Assembly: GCF_001302565.1 (NCBI RefSeq)
Contig: NZ_CP012750.1
Coordinates: forward strand, 682,001 to 746,000
DNA: 64,000 bases
Source of the DNA: Glutamicibacter halophytocola
Lineage (GTDB): Bacteria > Actinomycetota > Actinomycetes > Actinomycetales > Micrococcaceae
Direction: 5' to 3'
Made by a program: the position numbers and the translations under genes. Positions 18,356 through 24,705 of this stretch are shown one piece after another (positions within the stretch are counted from its first letter, which is position 1; every line of letters starts with the position of its first letter). Below the pieces are notes generated by a model. It worked only from the letters and a program-made list of their open reading frames with translations, was not told the DNA's origin and did no database searches.

Positions 18356-18583
18356 ATGACCATAGGTCTATCTGAATCCCAACCCATGACGGCAGCTGAA
18401 GCTCGGAAGCTAAGCGGCAACACGTGGCTTAGCCGCCGCGAAGCGGCTAAGTATCTGGGCATCGGTGAACAGACGCTAGCAAACAACAAGGCTAGTGGCC
18501 CCAAGCTTTATAAGGCCTTCGGGCAGGTTCGCCATAAGCTGGCGGATCTGGATCTCTGGATGGAGCAGCGCCTTGCCAGCTAA
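18356..18583 (+). CDS. Excisionase-like helix-turn-helix protein
   Basis: 75 residues with an excisionase/MerR-type helix-turn-helix (WLSRREAAKYLGIGEQTLAN, then GPKLYKAFGQVRH). Such proteins direct excision by tyrosine integrases or act as element regulators. A strong TAGGAGG ribosome-binding sequence precedes the ATG. It is the first gene of the rightward operon and is divergent from int, which is the usual place for xis. Confidence 0.8.
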   Translation: MTIGLSESQPMTAAEARKLSGNTWLSRREAAKYLGIGEQTLANNKASGPKLYKAFGQVRHKLADLDLWMEQRLAS

Positions 18584-18806
18584 CGCGCTCAGTCTTTCCA
18601 AGCATCAGAGGCTAGCGCTCAAGGCTCTAGAGGCCCTTGTTCCACCGGGCGGAGGCCCGGTGTCGAGGCGGGATCTGAGCAGAGTCACAGGACTAAAGCA
18701 CGGGCCAGCTGGCCTAGCAATGTGCGATCTGGAATCCATGGGGCTAATCGAGATTGAGCGCTACCACATTCAAGGCATGGCTAATCGTGTGACGCTGTGC
18801 CGTTAG
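18573..18806 (+). CDS. Small winged-helix protein, coupled to xis
   Basis: 77 residues if started at TTG 18573, which has GGAG 7 bases upstream and overlaps the end of the excisionase gene by 11 bases. The sequence from about residue 8 on looks like a winged-helix domain (ALKALEALVPPGGGPVSRRD, then AMCDLESMGLIEIERYHI). A longer reading from ATG 18495 overlaps the upstream gene much more and is unlikely. The function is unknown, probably an element regulator. Confidence 0.6.
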   Translation: MPANALSLSKHQRLALKALEALVPPGGGPVSRRDLSRVTGLKHGPAGLAMCDLESMGLIEIERYHIQGMANRVTLCR

Positions 18807-19027
18807 CAGGTGACCGGCGAGCAGGTGGAGGCCTCACTCCGTGGGCCTCGCTGGCAGGGCCGGCAGAGCCTGTGCGACGGTGCGCAGGAGGGGCTAAACC
18901 CATAGTAGTCACCTCCGTTATTTTCGGTAGCCCGATCGGCGTACATCCCGCCACTTATACCGGGGATCCGTGGATCTCTCTTACTTATTCCACAGAAAAA
19001 TCCTCTACACGCAAGGAGGTGTAAATT

Positions 19028-19660
19028 ATGCCCAAAATGATCACATGCCCAGAGTGTGGGAGGCGCAAGGAACACCGCGCCAGAGGGCTGTGTCCAACGT
19101 GTTACCAACGCTGGCGAAGGGCGCAACCCGCGTGCATGACTGAGGGATGCAAGCGGGTGGCCCTTGGTCACGGACGTTGCCGCCCGCACGAAGGGTTGGC
19201 CCTGACCGAGGGTGTCACGGAGGAACGACAGCAGAAGTGGCTAACATCGTTCCGTTCCAAGATTGAGCCTAACGATAAGACCGGGTGTTGGCTATGGGTG
19301 GGGTCTAAGCACGACGGCTACGGCATGGCATGGGCGGCTAAGGGTAGTTGGTATGCCCATCGATATAGCTACGTCTGGTTTTATGGTGGCCATGATCAAG
19401 GCAAGCAGCTCGATCACATGTGCAACACGACAGACTGTGTGAGGCCCGATCATCTGTGGCCCATCACTGGCACCGATAACAAATCGCTTCAGCACCAACG
19501 TGCTCTAGCGGGGGATCTTGACTATTGGCAACACACCGTTCTCATTAGATCCAACCCGCGAATTGATAGTTGGGCGCAGGCCGAGGGCCTGCCCTATGGC
19601 AAGGCTCACCGCGTCAAGCTATCGAACCTACGCGCACAAGCGCACCTAAACAACAATTAG
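19028..19660 (+). CDS. Zinc-finger HNH endonuclease family protein
   Basis: 210 residues. The N-terminus has a zinc ribbon (CPECGRRKE, then GLCPTCYQRW) and a further Cys/His cluster (CKRVALGHGRCRPH). The central part, WLWVGSKHDGYGMAW through LDHMCNTTDCVRPDHLWPIT, matches phage-type HNH (HNH_3) nucleases with the expected His-Asn/His residues. An AAGGAGGTG ribosome-binding sequence precedes the ATG. Such genes are common in actinophages and their satellites, acting as free-standing nucleases or packaging helpers. Confidence 0.85.
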   Translation: MPKMITCPECGRRKEHRARGLCPTCYQRWRRAQPACMTEGCKRVALGHGRCRPHEGLALTEGVTEERQQKWLTSFRSKIEPNDKTGCWLWVGSKHDGYGMAWAAKGSWYAHRYSYVWFYGGHDQGKQLDHMCNTTDCVRPDHLWPITGTDNKSLQHQRALAGDLDYWQHTVLIRSNPRIDSWAQAEGLPYGKAHRVKLSNLRAQAHLNNN

Positions 19661-19675
19661 CCAGGAGGCTACAAC

Positions 19676-20458
19676 ATGACTGAACTACGCAACACCGAAG
19701 CAATCCGCAAGCACATCAATGAGCTTGAGGGGATCAAAGCTAAGCGTCAAACCGAGCTGGCCGACCACGCTGCAAAGAGTGAACGCCTAGCGCTCGCCGT
19801 GACCACCAAGGAACAGCGCGAGGGGGCCGACGAACACGGGCTAGCTCTAGCGGCTCAAAGTGCCATCAAGCAGATCAACAATCAAATGGCCAATCTACAG
19901 GCCGAGTTGGTCTATGCTCTGGCCCGCGACCTCAAGGCCGAAGCGGTGGAGGCCGTCAAGGGAAAGCCTGACTTTGAGACACGGGCTAAGGCTATCGCGG
20001 CTAAGGCATTTGCCGAGATGGAAGAGCTCAAGGCTGAGGATGACGCTTACAACGAGGCTATTGATTCAACGGCCCGAAAGGCTCAGCAGTTTGAGAAGAC
20101 CCACGACATCGCGCCTCTGGCTGCTGCTGGCCTAGCTGGGCAGGCTGATCACCTAGGTGCACGCGTCTCCATCGACGGTGCTACGCACCGGGCTATGTGG
20201 GCAGGTGAAACTGCCAAGATTCTTAGCCGCTATATCGACAAGGTGGACTTGGAACTCGCCGTGAAAGCCAGCGATGCTAAGTACGAGGAGCAGATGCGGC
20301 AAAGGATCGCGGAGGCTGCGCAGGTGGCGGCAGAAGCTCCGGCAGTGTCGATGTGGGCGCAGCCCACAGAGGCCGATCTGGAGGCGGCAAAGGCAGAGCG
20401 TGAGCGTGAGGAGCGAGAGATTATTACCCGCTCCGCTATGAGCCTCGTAGCGGCTTAG
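19676..20458 (+). CDS. Coiled-coil protein of the element, unknown function
   Basis: 260 residues, Ala/Glu/Lys rich. Long helical segments (residues 1-75, 95-140 and the C-terminal AAKAEREREEREIITR) look coiled-coil. No enzymatic motif or recognised family. It follows the HNH gene by 15 bases with an AGGAGG ribosome-binding sequence and is certainly translated with it. Codon use (many GCTAAG and CTA triplets) matches the element backbone and not the cargo gene downstream. Confidence 0.7.
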   Translation: MTELRNTEAIRKHINELEGIKAKRQTELADHAAKSERLALAVTTKEQREGADEHGLALAAQSAIKQINNQMANLQAELVYALARDLKAEAVEAVKGKPDFETRAKAIAAKAFAEMEELKAEDDAYNEAIDSTARKAQQFEKTHDIAPLAAAGLAGQADHLGARVSIDGATHRAMWAGETAKILSRYIDKVDLELAVKASDAKYEEQMRQRIAEAAQVAAEAPAVSMWAQPTEADLEAAKAEREREEREIITRSAMSLVAA

Positions 20459-20753
20459 GGCGGTAGGCGGCGGTGGCCGAAGGGGGCGGGGAAATCCGCC
20501 CCCAAAGTCACTCCGCGCATTGCCTGCAACTTCGCCGCGAACAAAGGGATGCATAGGTGTTTTATCTCCTAGAAAACCCTTGAATCCGTCCGTATGAAAA
20601 ATGGGTAACACCCTCCGGGCTGCCTTTGCGCGCAAATGGGTGCCCCCCGGTAGGGTGCTGGGTAATTAGCTGAAATGTACTCGGAACTTGTATTGAGTTG
20701 CCGTAAGTTCTAGTTAGTACACGAATATCAGTGCCTAGTTAGTAAGGAACACA
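20459..20753. other. Non-coding stretch upstream of the cargo gene
   Basis: 295 bases without a convincing ORF. The first part is G-rich on the plus strand. The second part holds two exact copies of CTAGTTAGTA (20710-20719 and 20735-20744, 25 bases apart) and a loose dyad between GTACTCGGAACTT and AAGTTCTAGTTAGTAC, which may form the operator region of the DUF262 gene. No origin or RNA could be identified. Confidence 0.5.
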
Positions 20754-22538
20754 TTGGTTGAAGCAACGGAATTAACCGTCCAGGGTCAGAGCTTACAGTC
20801 GCTCTATACGCAATACGCAAAAGACACTTTTCTCGTCAATCGACGGTATCAGCGGAAACTTGTTTGGGCTGTTGATGAGAAAGAACGTTTGATTGACTCG
20901 ATTATTGCCCAGCTTCCAATCCCGCTCATTCTATTGGCTGAGCATCAGGAGGATCGGTCTTCTTCCTTTGAGATTATCGACGGTCTTCAGCGGCTTAATG
21001 CGATATTCGCATTCATTGAAAATGAGTTCTCATATGAGGGGGCCTACTTCGATCTTGAGTCCTTGGCAGATACAAAGTATTTACGTGACTCAAATCTTCT
21101 CGTCCAGAAGACGCCAACCTTGCCACGCAGCACCTGCTTGGCAATAGTGAATTATCAACTGCCGATATCCATATATAGGTCGGCGACCGAATCGTCTGTG
21201 GATGAAGTATTTCGACGTATCAACTCTTCTGGGCGTAAGTTGAGTCTTCAGGAAATCCGTCAAGCGGGTGTTACCTCGAGCTTGGCTAACTTGGTACGTC
21301 GCCTAAGCGCCGGAGTAAGGGGGGATGCCACTCTCACGGACATACTTCCATTGAAGGAAATGCCGAAAATTAGTATCACTAGCCGTAACTTACCTTATGG
21401 AATCGCAGATGATTCCATATTTTGGGTCAAGAATGGAATTCTCGATAAAGATTCTGTGAGGGAATCTAGGGATGAGGAGCTAGTTCTAGATCTGCTCCTG
21501 GATATTCTTATTCGCCCGTTGCCTGTCACAGGAAGTGTTTATCGAAATGCTGCATACGGAAGAGACGTAAGCTCTGCCACTTCGTTGCCTGCTGTGGAAT
21601 CAAGGATTAAGTCGGTGGGTATCGAGACTATCTCTAATAGGTTCGTTGAAACACTTGATATTATTCGAAAAGTCGTTGATTTGTCCGGTTCAAGTCTGGC
21701 CACTTGGATGATCACTCAGTCTAATCCGCGAGGAATCCCACGCTATTTTCACGCACTATTCATCGCGCTACATGACATTCAATTTCAGAAAAACATGGTA
21801 GTCGATGATTTTCCAGGCCTGACAGACGCTTTGCACGGATTTTGGGACAGAGAATTAACTATAACGGGAGGCGGAGGGAACTGGAGCGGTAAGCGTAAAG
21901 AGGGGCTGAATAGCTCGGTAATAGCGCAGCTGGAAAAGTTCTTTAAGCGCAAGGACGATGCTGTATCTGTGAGAAAGCAAGAACTCTCGTTGCAGTTTGA
22001 AATGGAAATGAACATGGCGCTTACGGAGAGCGCCATGTTCGAACTGAAACAGGGCTTTACTCGGATGGATGCGACAGGTGCCCTAGATGAAACGTCGTTT
22101 GCAAAGGTTTTGAGAACGGCCAGTGCAATGGCCAACCGAAAACCTGGTGTAACGGGCTACATATTTTTCGGTGTAGCCGATCAAGCTGCTGATGCGCAAC
22201 GCATTGAACAGTTGTACGGTATCTCGGGGCACAAGTTGAACCAATTTATCGTCACCGGAACCCAGCATGAAATGGACCTCCTAGATAGATCCGTCGACGA
22301 TCACTATCGATGGTTGGTTCAGCAAATCCGAAACTCTGACTTGGAGCAGGATTTCGCTAACTCGCTGGCTGAAAGCCTTCAGCCGTTTCACTACAGGGAT
22401 TACTTGCTATGGTCCATGAACCCAGTAGCGATGGATCACCCCACGTCATTTGGAGGTGACTTCTATTATCGACGTGGTAATTCAACGGAGATTGCTAAGG
22501 GACCGGAAGTCGTGGAGATATTCAAACGGTTCAGTTAA
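20754..22538 (+). CDS. DUF262-AlbA_2 (Schlafen-type) fusion, candidate defence protein
   Basis: 594 residues. Residues 25-170 are a DUF262 (ParB/Srx-like) domain: YQRK at 32-35, DGLQR at 76-80 (the DGQQR-type motif linked to NTP use in SspE and GmrS) and INSSGRKL at 156-163. The middle is helical. From about residue 424 an AlbA_2 (Schlafen) domain follows: ESAMFELK at 425-432, GYIFFGVAD at 468-476, and a terminal YYRRGNSTE. DUF262 proteins restrict modified phage DNA; Schlafen AlbA domains cleave RNA or bind ATP/DNA. The TTG start has AAGGAA upstream. A line counted by hand (21421-21480) is 43% G+C against 67% for pcrA (24781-24840), so it is foreign cargo. Confidence 0.8.
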   Translation: MVEATELTVQGQSLQSLYTQYAKDTFLVNRRYQRKLVWAVDEKERLIDSIIAQLPIPLILLAEHQEDRSSSFEIIDGLQRLNAIFAFIENEFSYEGAYFDLESLADTKYLRDSNLLVQKTPTLPRSTCLAIVNYQLPISIYRSATESSVDEVFRRINSSGRKLSLQEIRQAGVTSSLANLVRRLSAGVRGDATLTDILPLKEMPKISITSRNLPYGIADDSIFWVKNGILDKDSVRESRDEELVLDLLLDILIRPLPVTGSVYRNAAYGRDVSSATSLPAVESRIKSVGIETISNRFVETLDIIRKVVDLSGSSLATWMITQSNPRGIPRYFHALFIALHDIQFQKNMVVDDFPGLTDALHGFWDRELTITGGGGNWSGKRKEGLNSSVIAQLEKFFKRKDDAVSVRKQELSLQFEMEMNMALTESAMFELKQGFTRMDATGALDETSFAKVLRTASAMANRKPGVTGYIFFGVADQAADAQRIEQLYGISGHKLNQFIVTGTQHEMDLLDRSVDDHYRWLVQQIRNSDLEQDFANSLAESLQPFHYRDYLLWSMNPVAMDHPTSFGGDFYYRRGNSTEIAKGPEVVEIFKRFS

Positions 22539-22603
22539 ATGTCCAGGTGGGCTGCTTAGATCCTTCTTTCCAGAAAGATATAAGAACTAACAAATCCGAT
22601 CGG

Positions 22604-22717
22604 TTGCGTTATGTTTCTAGCGTTATGGCTGGCCGCACGGAAACAAGCGGATCTGACATAACGCAACACCATAACGAAACTGTGTGTTACGTTTGATGTA
22701 AGCATCATCGGTTTTGT
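22604..22717. promoter_or_regulatory. Probable res site of the serine recombinase
   Basis: The 180 bases between the cargo gene and the recombinase contain repeated CGTTATG motifs: TTGCGTTATG at 22604-22613 with its inverse CATAACGCAA at 22657-22666, GCGTTATGG at 22620-22628 with inverse CCATAACG at 22669-22676, and a further TTGTTATGG at about 22714. Clustered inverted sites next to a resolvase gene are typical of res/crossover regions and also of resolvase autoregulation. Confidence 0.65.
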
Positions 22718-22739
22718 TATGGATGAGGAGATCCAACTT

Positions 22740-23333
22740 TTGACTTCCAAGCTCATTGGATATGCACGTGTCTCTACTGGCTCACAGGATACGGAACGGC
22801 AGCAGGCCGACCTGCTGGCGGCTGGCGTACTGCCTTCGGATCTATTCGTGGACAACGGCGTTAGCGGTGCTAAGGCTAGCCGCCCCGCATTGGATCAAGC
22901 GCGGGCCATGCTGCGCAGCGGCGACACTTTGGTGATTACTACGCTTGACCGGCTAGGTCGGTCGACCGAGGCCATGCTCGCGCTGGCTACTGAGCTTCAG
23001 GATAGCGCTGTCAATCTGCGCGTCTTGAATCTAGGGGGCGGCGACGTTGACACGTCTAGCCCCATGGGCAAGATGATGTTTACCGTTATGGCAGCGCTGG
23101 CACAGATGGAACTAGAGGTGAAGCGTGAACGCACTCGCGACAGTGTGGCTAAGCGTCGCGCTAAGGGTGGCGACCTGGGCGGTCGCCGTGTGAAGCTGAC
23201 AGATGATCAGGTGCACGGCGCTATCGCTGAGATCGCTACAGGCGTGAGTGCTGCGGCTGCGGCTGAGGCACGCGGCGTAAGCTACCAAACGCTATGGCGC
23301 AGGGCTAAGGCGCTAGGTGTGGATCTGCGCTAG
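22740..23333 (+). CDS. Serine recombinase (resolvase/invertase family)
   Basis: 197 residues from TTG 22740, which has GAGGAG upstream at workable spacing; an in-frame ATG at 22719 has none. Resolvase domain: catalytic Ser12 in YARVSTGSQD, the arginine-bearing TTLDRLGRS, and the E-helix region MAALAQMELEVKRERT. The C-terminal helix-turn-helix is AAAAEARGVSYQTLWRR. It is a small resolvase/invertase, not a large serine integrase. Its codon style matches int and xis, so it is part of the element backbone. It likely resolves multimers or inverts a segment at the adjacent repeats. Confidence 0.92.
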   Translation: MTSKLIGYARVSTGSQDTERQQADLLAAGVLPSDLFVDNGVSGAKASRPALDQARAMLRSGDTLVITTLDRLGRSTEAMLALATELQDSAVNLRVLNLGGGDVDTSSPMGKMMFTVMAALAQMELEVKRERTRDSVAKRRAKGGDLGGRRVKLTDDQVHGAIAEIATGVSAAAAAEARGVSYQTLWRRAKALGVDLR

Positions 23334-23375
23334 ACAGTAAGAGGGGCCCGGCTAACGCCGGGCCCCTCTTACTGT
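23334..23375. terminator. Bidirectional terminator after the serine recombinase
   Basis: A perfect 19-bp stem with a 4-base loop (arms 23334-23352 and 23357-23375) directly after the recombinase stop codon. Confidence 0.9.
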
Positions 23376-23383
23376 ATCTGGGG

Positions 23384-23590
23384 TTAGTTGACTGGCGGTG
23401 TCCAGTCCAGCGGTGTTAGCTTTTTGCGTGGCTCTGGTGGCAACTGATGGGCTGCTGCGGTGGCTGCTGCTATTAGGATCTCGTCGTCAGTTGCTTCGGT
23501 GTGCATGGTGCTGGCGTATAGGGTGCCGTCGATTAGTGCGATGGCTAGCTCTGGCGTATCTAACAACAGTTCAAAGGACTCATTAGTCAT
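23384..23590 (-). CDS. Small hypothetical protein of the element
   Basis: 68 residues, acidic N-terminal half (FELLLDTPELAIALIDGTLY) and a Pro-rich end. No recognised family. The composition is protein-like and it faces the recombinase with a terminator between them, but no good ribosome-binding sequence precedes the ATG, so it may be spurious or start elsewhere. A short perfect hairpin (23615-23635) lies just upstream. Confidence 0.4.
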   Translation of the reverse strand: MTNESFELLLDTPELAIALIDGTLYASTMHTEATDDEILIAAATAAAHQLPPEPRKKLTPLDWTPPVN

Positions 23591-23672
23591 GGAGGTTGAC
23601 CCTAGTGTTAGTGCCAGCCCGGCGAGGCCGGGCTGATTAGTGCGAACATTGCCAGCTTGGCCACTCGGGAAC

Positions 23673-23689
23673 TTACGAAAAAGTTACGA
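23673..23689. repeat. 17-bp arm-type repeat, right end of element
   Basis: Exact copy of the 17 bases at 16755-16771, in the same orientation, about 130 bases inside the right att copy. Confidence 0.7.
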
Positions 23690-23770
23690 TAAGGCTTTCA
23701 AAAGCCGGTAAGACACGGGTAAGCACACGACTCAAAAACAATCAAGCGACAAACCATCTTAGGTACAGCA

Positions 23771-23811
23771 AAGGCCCTGCATCCCTTATATTTACTGGGA
23801 TGCAGGGCCTT
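23771..23811. terminator. Terminator supplied by the element for tRNA-Arg
   Basis: A perfect 15-bp stem (arms 23771-23785 and 23797-23811) located 10 bases beyond the 3' end of the restored tRNA, in the element. It takes the place of the original terminator now at 16625-16661. Confidence 0.8.
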
Positions 23812-23818
23812 TTCTTGC

Positions 23819-23862
23819 TGTGCCCCTGGCCGGAATCGAACCGACGGCCTACCCTTTAGGAG
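23819..23862 (-). repeat. att direct repeat, right copy (within the intact tRNA-Arg)
   Basis: 44 bases identical to 16666-16709. The match begins exactly at the 5' base of the anticodon loop, so strand exchange occurred in or 3' of the loop and the element supplied the 3' part of the present tRNA. Confidence 0.95.
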
Positions 23863-23894
23863 AGGGTCGCTCTATCCTACTGAGCTACAGAGGC
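23821..23894 (-). tRNA. tRNA-Arg (anticodon CCT)
   Basis: The minus strand folds as a cloverleaf: acceptor GCCTCTG/CAGGGGC with one G-T pair, D-stem GCTC/GAGC, anticodon stem ACCCT/AGGGT with loop CTCCTAA (anticodon CCT, reads AGG), and T-arm GTCGG-TTCGATT-CCGGC. The discriminator is A; CCA is not encoded. The gene hosts the attachment site of the element and remains intact. Confidence 0.95.
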
Positions 23895-23959
23895 ATGGGC
23901 GTGAAAACACCAACAACACTATCCTACAAGGATGCTGAGGGTAAATTTCACGTAGCCGC

Positions 23960-24631
23960 CTAGCTAGTGCCCTCACGAATTGCCAGCATCTTGCGCTTCA
24001 GCCCTCGATTCGCTCGGACAGCACCCAGCCCGACGACCAGACCAGCGGTAATAATCAGCAGTGCCCAGCGGACCGTAGTCAAAATTGAAGCGAGCAGGAC
24101 TGCACCTGCGCTGAGATCATGGTTGAACAGTGCATCGATGGCGAAGTTCTCCCAAATATCAGCAACAGCGAAGCCTAGTGGAGCCAACCACGCCAGCCAA
24201 CGCGTTTGTCGATTAGGAATCCAGCGGATGAACAGCAGCATCGAGAAGACAGCCGTGAACATCGGAAAGAGGAAACCTGCGGTCTTGTGCAGGTAATTCA
24301 ACTGCCCGACGGCATCCGAATCCATGGCACCTCGCAGCGCCTCGATATCTGCCACGGTGTATCCGAAGATCCGCTGATCAGGCATGGGCAACGCATCACT
24401 CAGATCCTTCATCTGGAACATGGTGAGCAAGTGGTAGTACGTGAAGAGCGCCAAACAGACAACCAGACCAACCGAGATGAGAATCATCGGGTTCGACTTG
24501 TTTTCCTGTGAGTCAATCTTGGTCGTGGGTCGCGCCACTGCAGCGTCGGACGATGCGGGCTGCTGGTTATTGAAGTGACCAGGCTTGCGATACTCTTTGG
24601 TTTTTTTGACCTGCTTTGCCATATAGTCCAT
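23960..24631 (-). CDS. Four-helix membrane protein, unknown
   Basis: About 223 residues: hydrophilic N-terminus of about 50 residues, then four hydrophobic segments (LISVGLVVCLALFTYY; FLFPMFTAVFSMLLFI; WLAWLAPLGFAVADIW; WALLIITAGLVVGLGA). No recognised family. The start is uncertain between ATG 24631 and 24622, with ATG 24664 also in frame; none has a clear ribosome-binding sequence. It is divergent from pcrA. Confidence 0.65.
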   Translation of the reverse strand: MDYMAKQVKKTKEYRKPGHFNNQQPASSDAAVARPTTKIDSQENKSNPMILISVGLVVCLALFTYYHLLTMFQMKDLSDALPMPDQRIFGYTVADIEALRGAMDSDAVGQLNYLHKTAGFLFPMFTAVFSMLLFIRWIPNRQTRWLAWLAPLGFAVADIWENFAIDALFNHDLSAGAVLLASILTTVRWALLIITAGLVVGLGAVRANRGLKRKMLAIREGTS

Positions 24632-24705
24632 TATGCCTGTGCCTGGACCGGTACTTTTCTGCAAGCACTGAAAGTGTCTGCAGCGCCACGTAGACTGGCT
24701 ACATC

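Larger units (their letters stand above)
16666..23862. mobile_element. Integrated element in tRNA-Arg(CCT), about 7.2 kb
   Basis: The element is delimited by an exact 44-bp direct repeat (16666-16709 and 23819-23862) equal to the 3' part of tRNA-Arg(CCT) from the anticodon loop on. Inside are a tyrosine integrase, an excisionase-like protein, a small winged-helix protein, an HNH protein, a coiled-coil protein, a DUF262-AlbA_2 cargo gene and a serine recombinase with a probable res site. No capsid, terminase, relaxase or primase genes are present, so it is neither a prophage nor self-transmissible. It could be a satellite or a simple integrative island. Confidence 0.92.

Noticed and set aside
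18797-19024. 75-residue frame between the winged-helix and HNH genes of the element
   Set aside because: No ribosome-binding sequence and residue composition unlike a folded protein; the frame ends just before the HNH ribosome-binding site, so it is likely chance.
20459-20660. G-rich stretch considered as a replication origin of the element
   Set aside because: No iterons, DnaA boxes or replication gene could be recognised; only a base-composition bias is seen.
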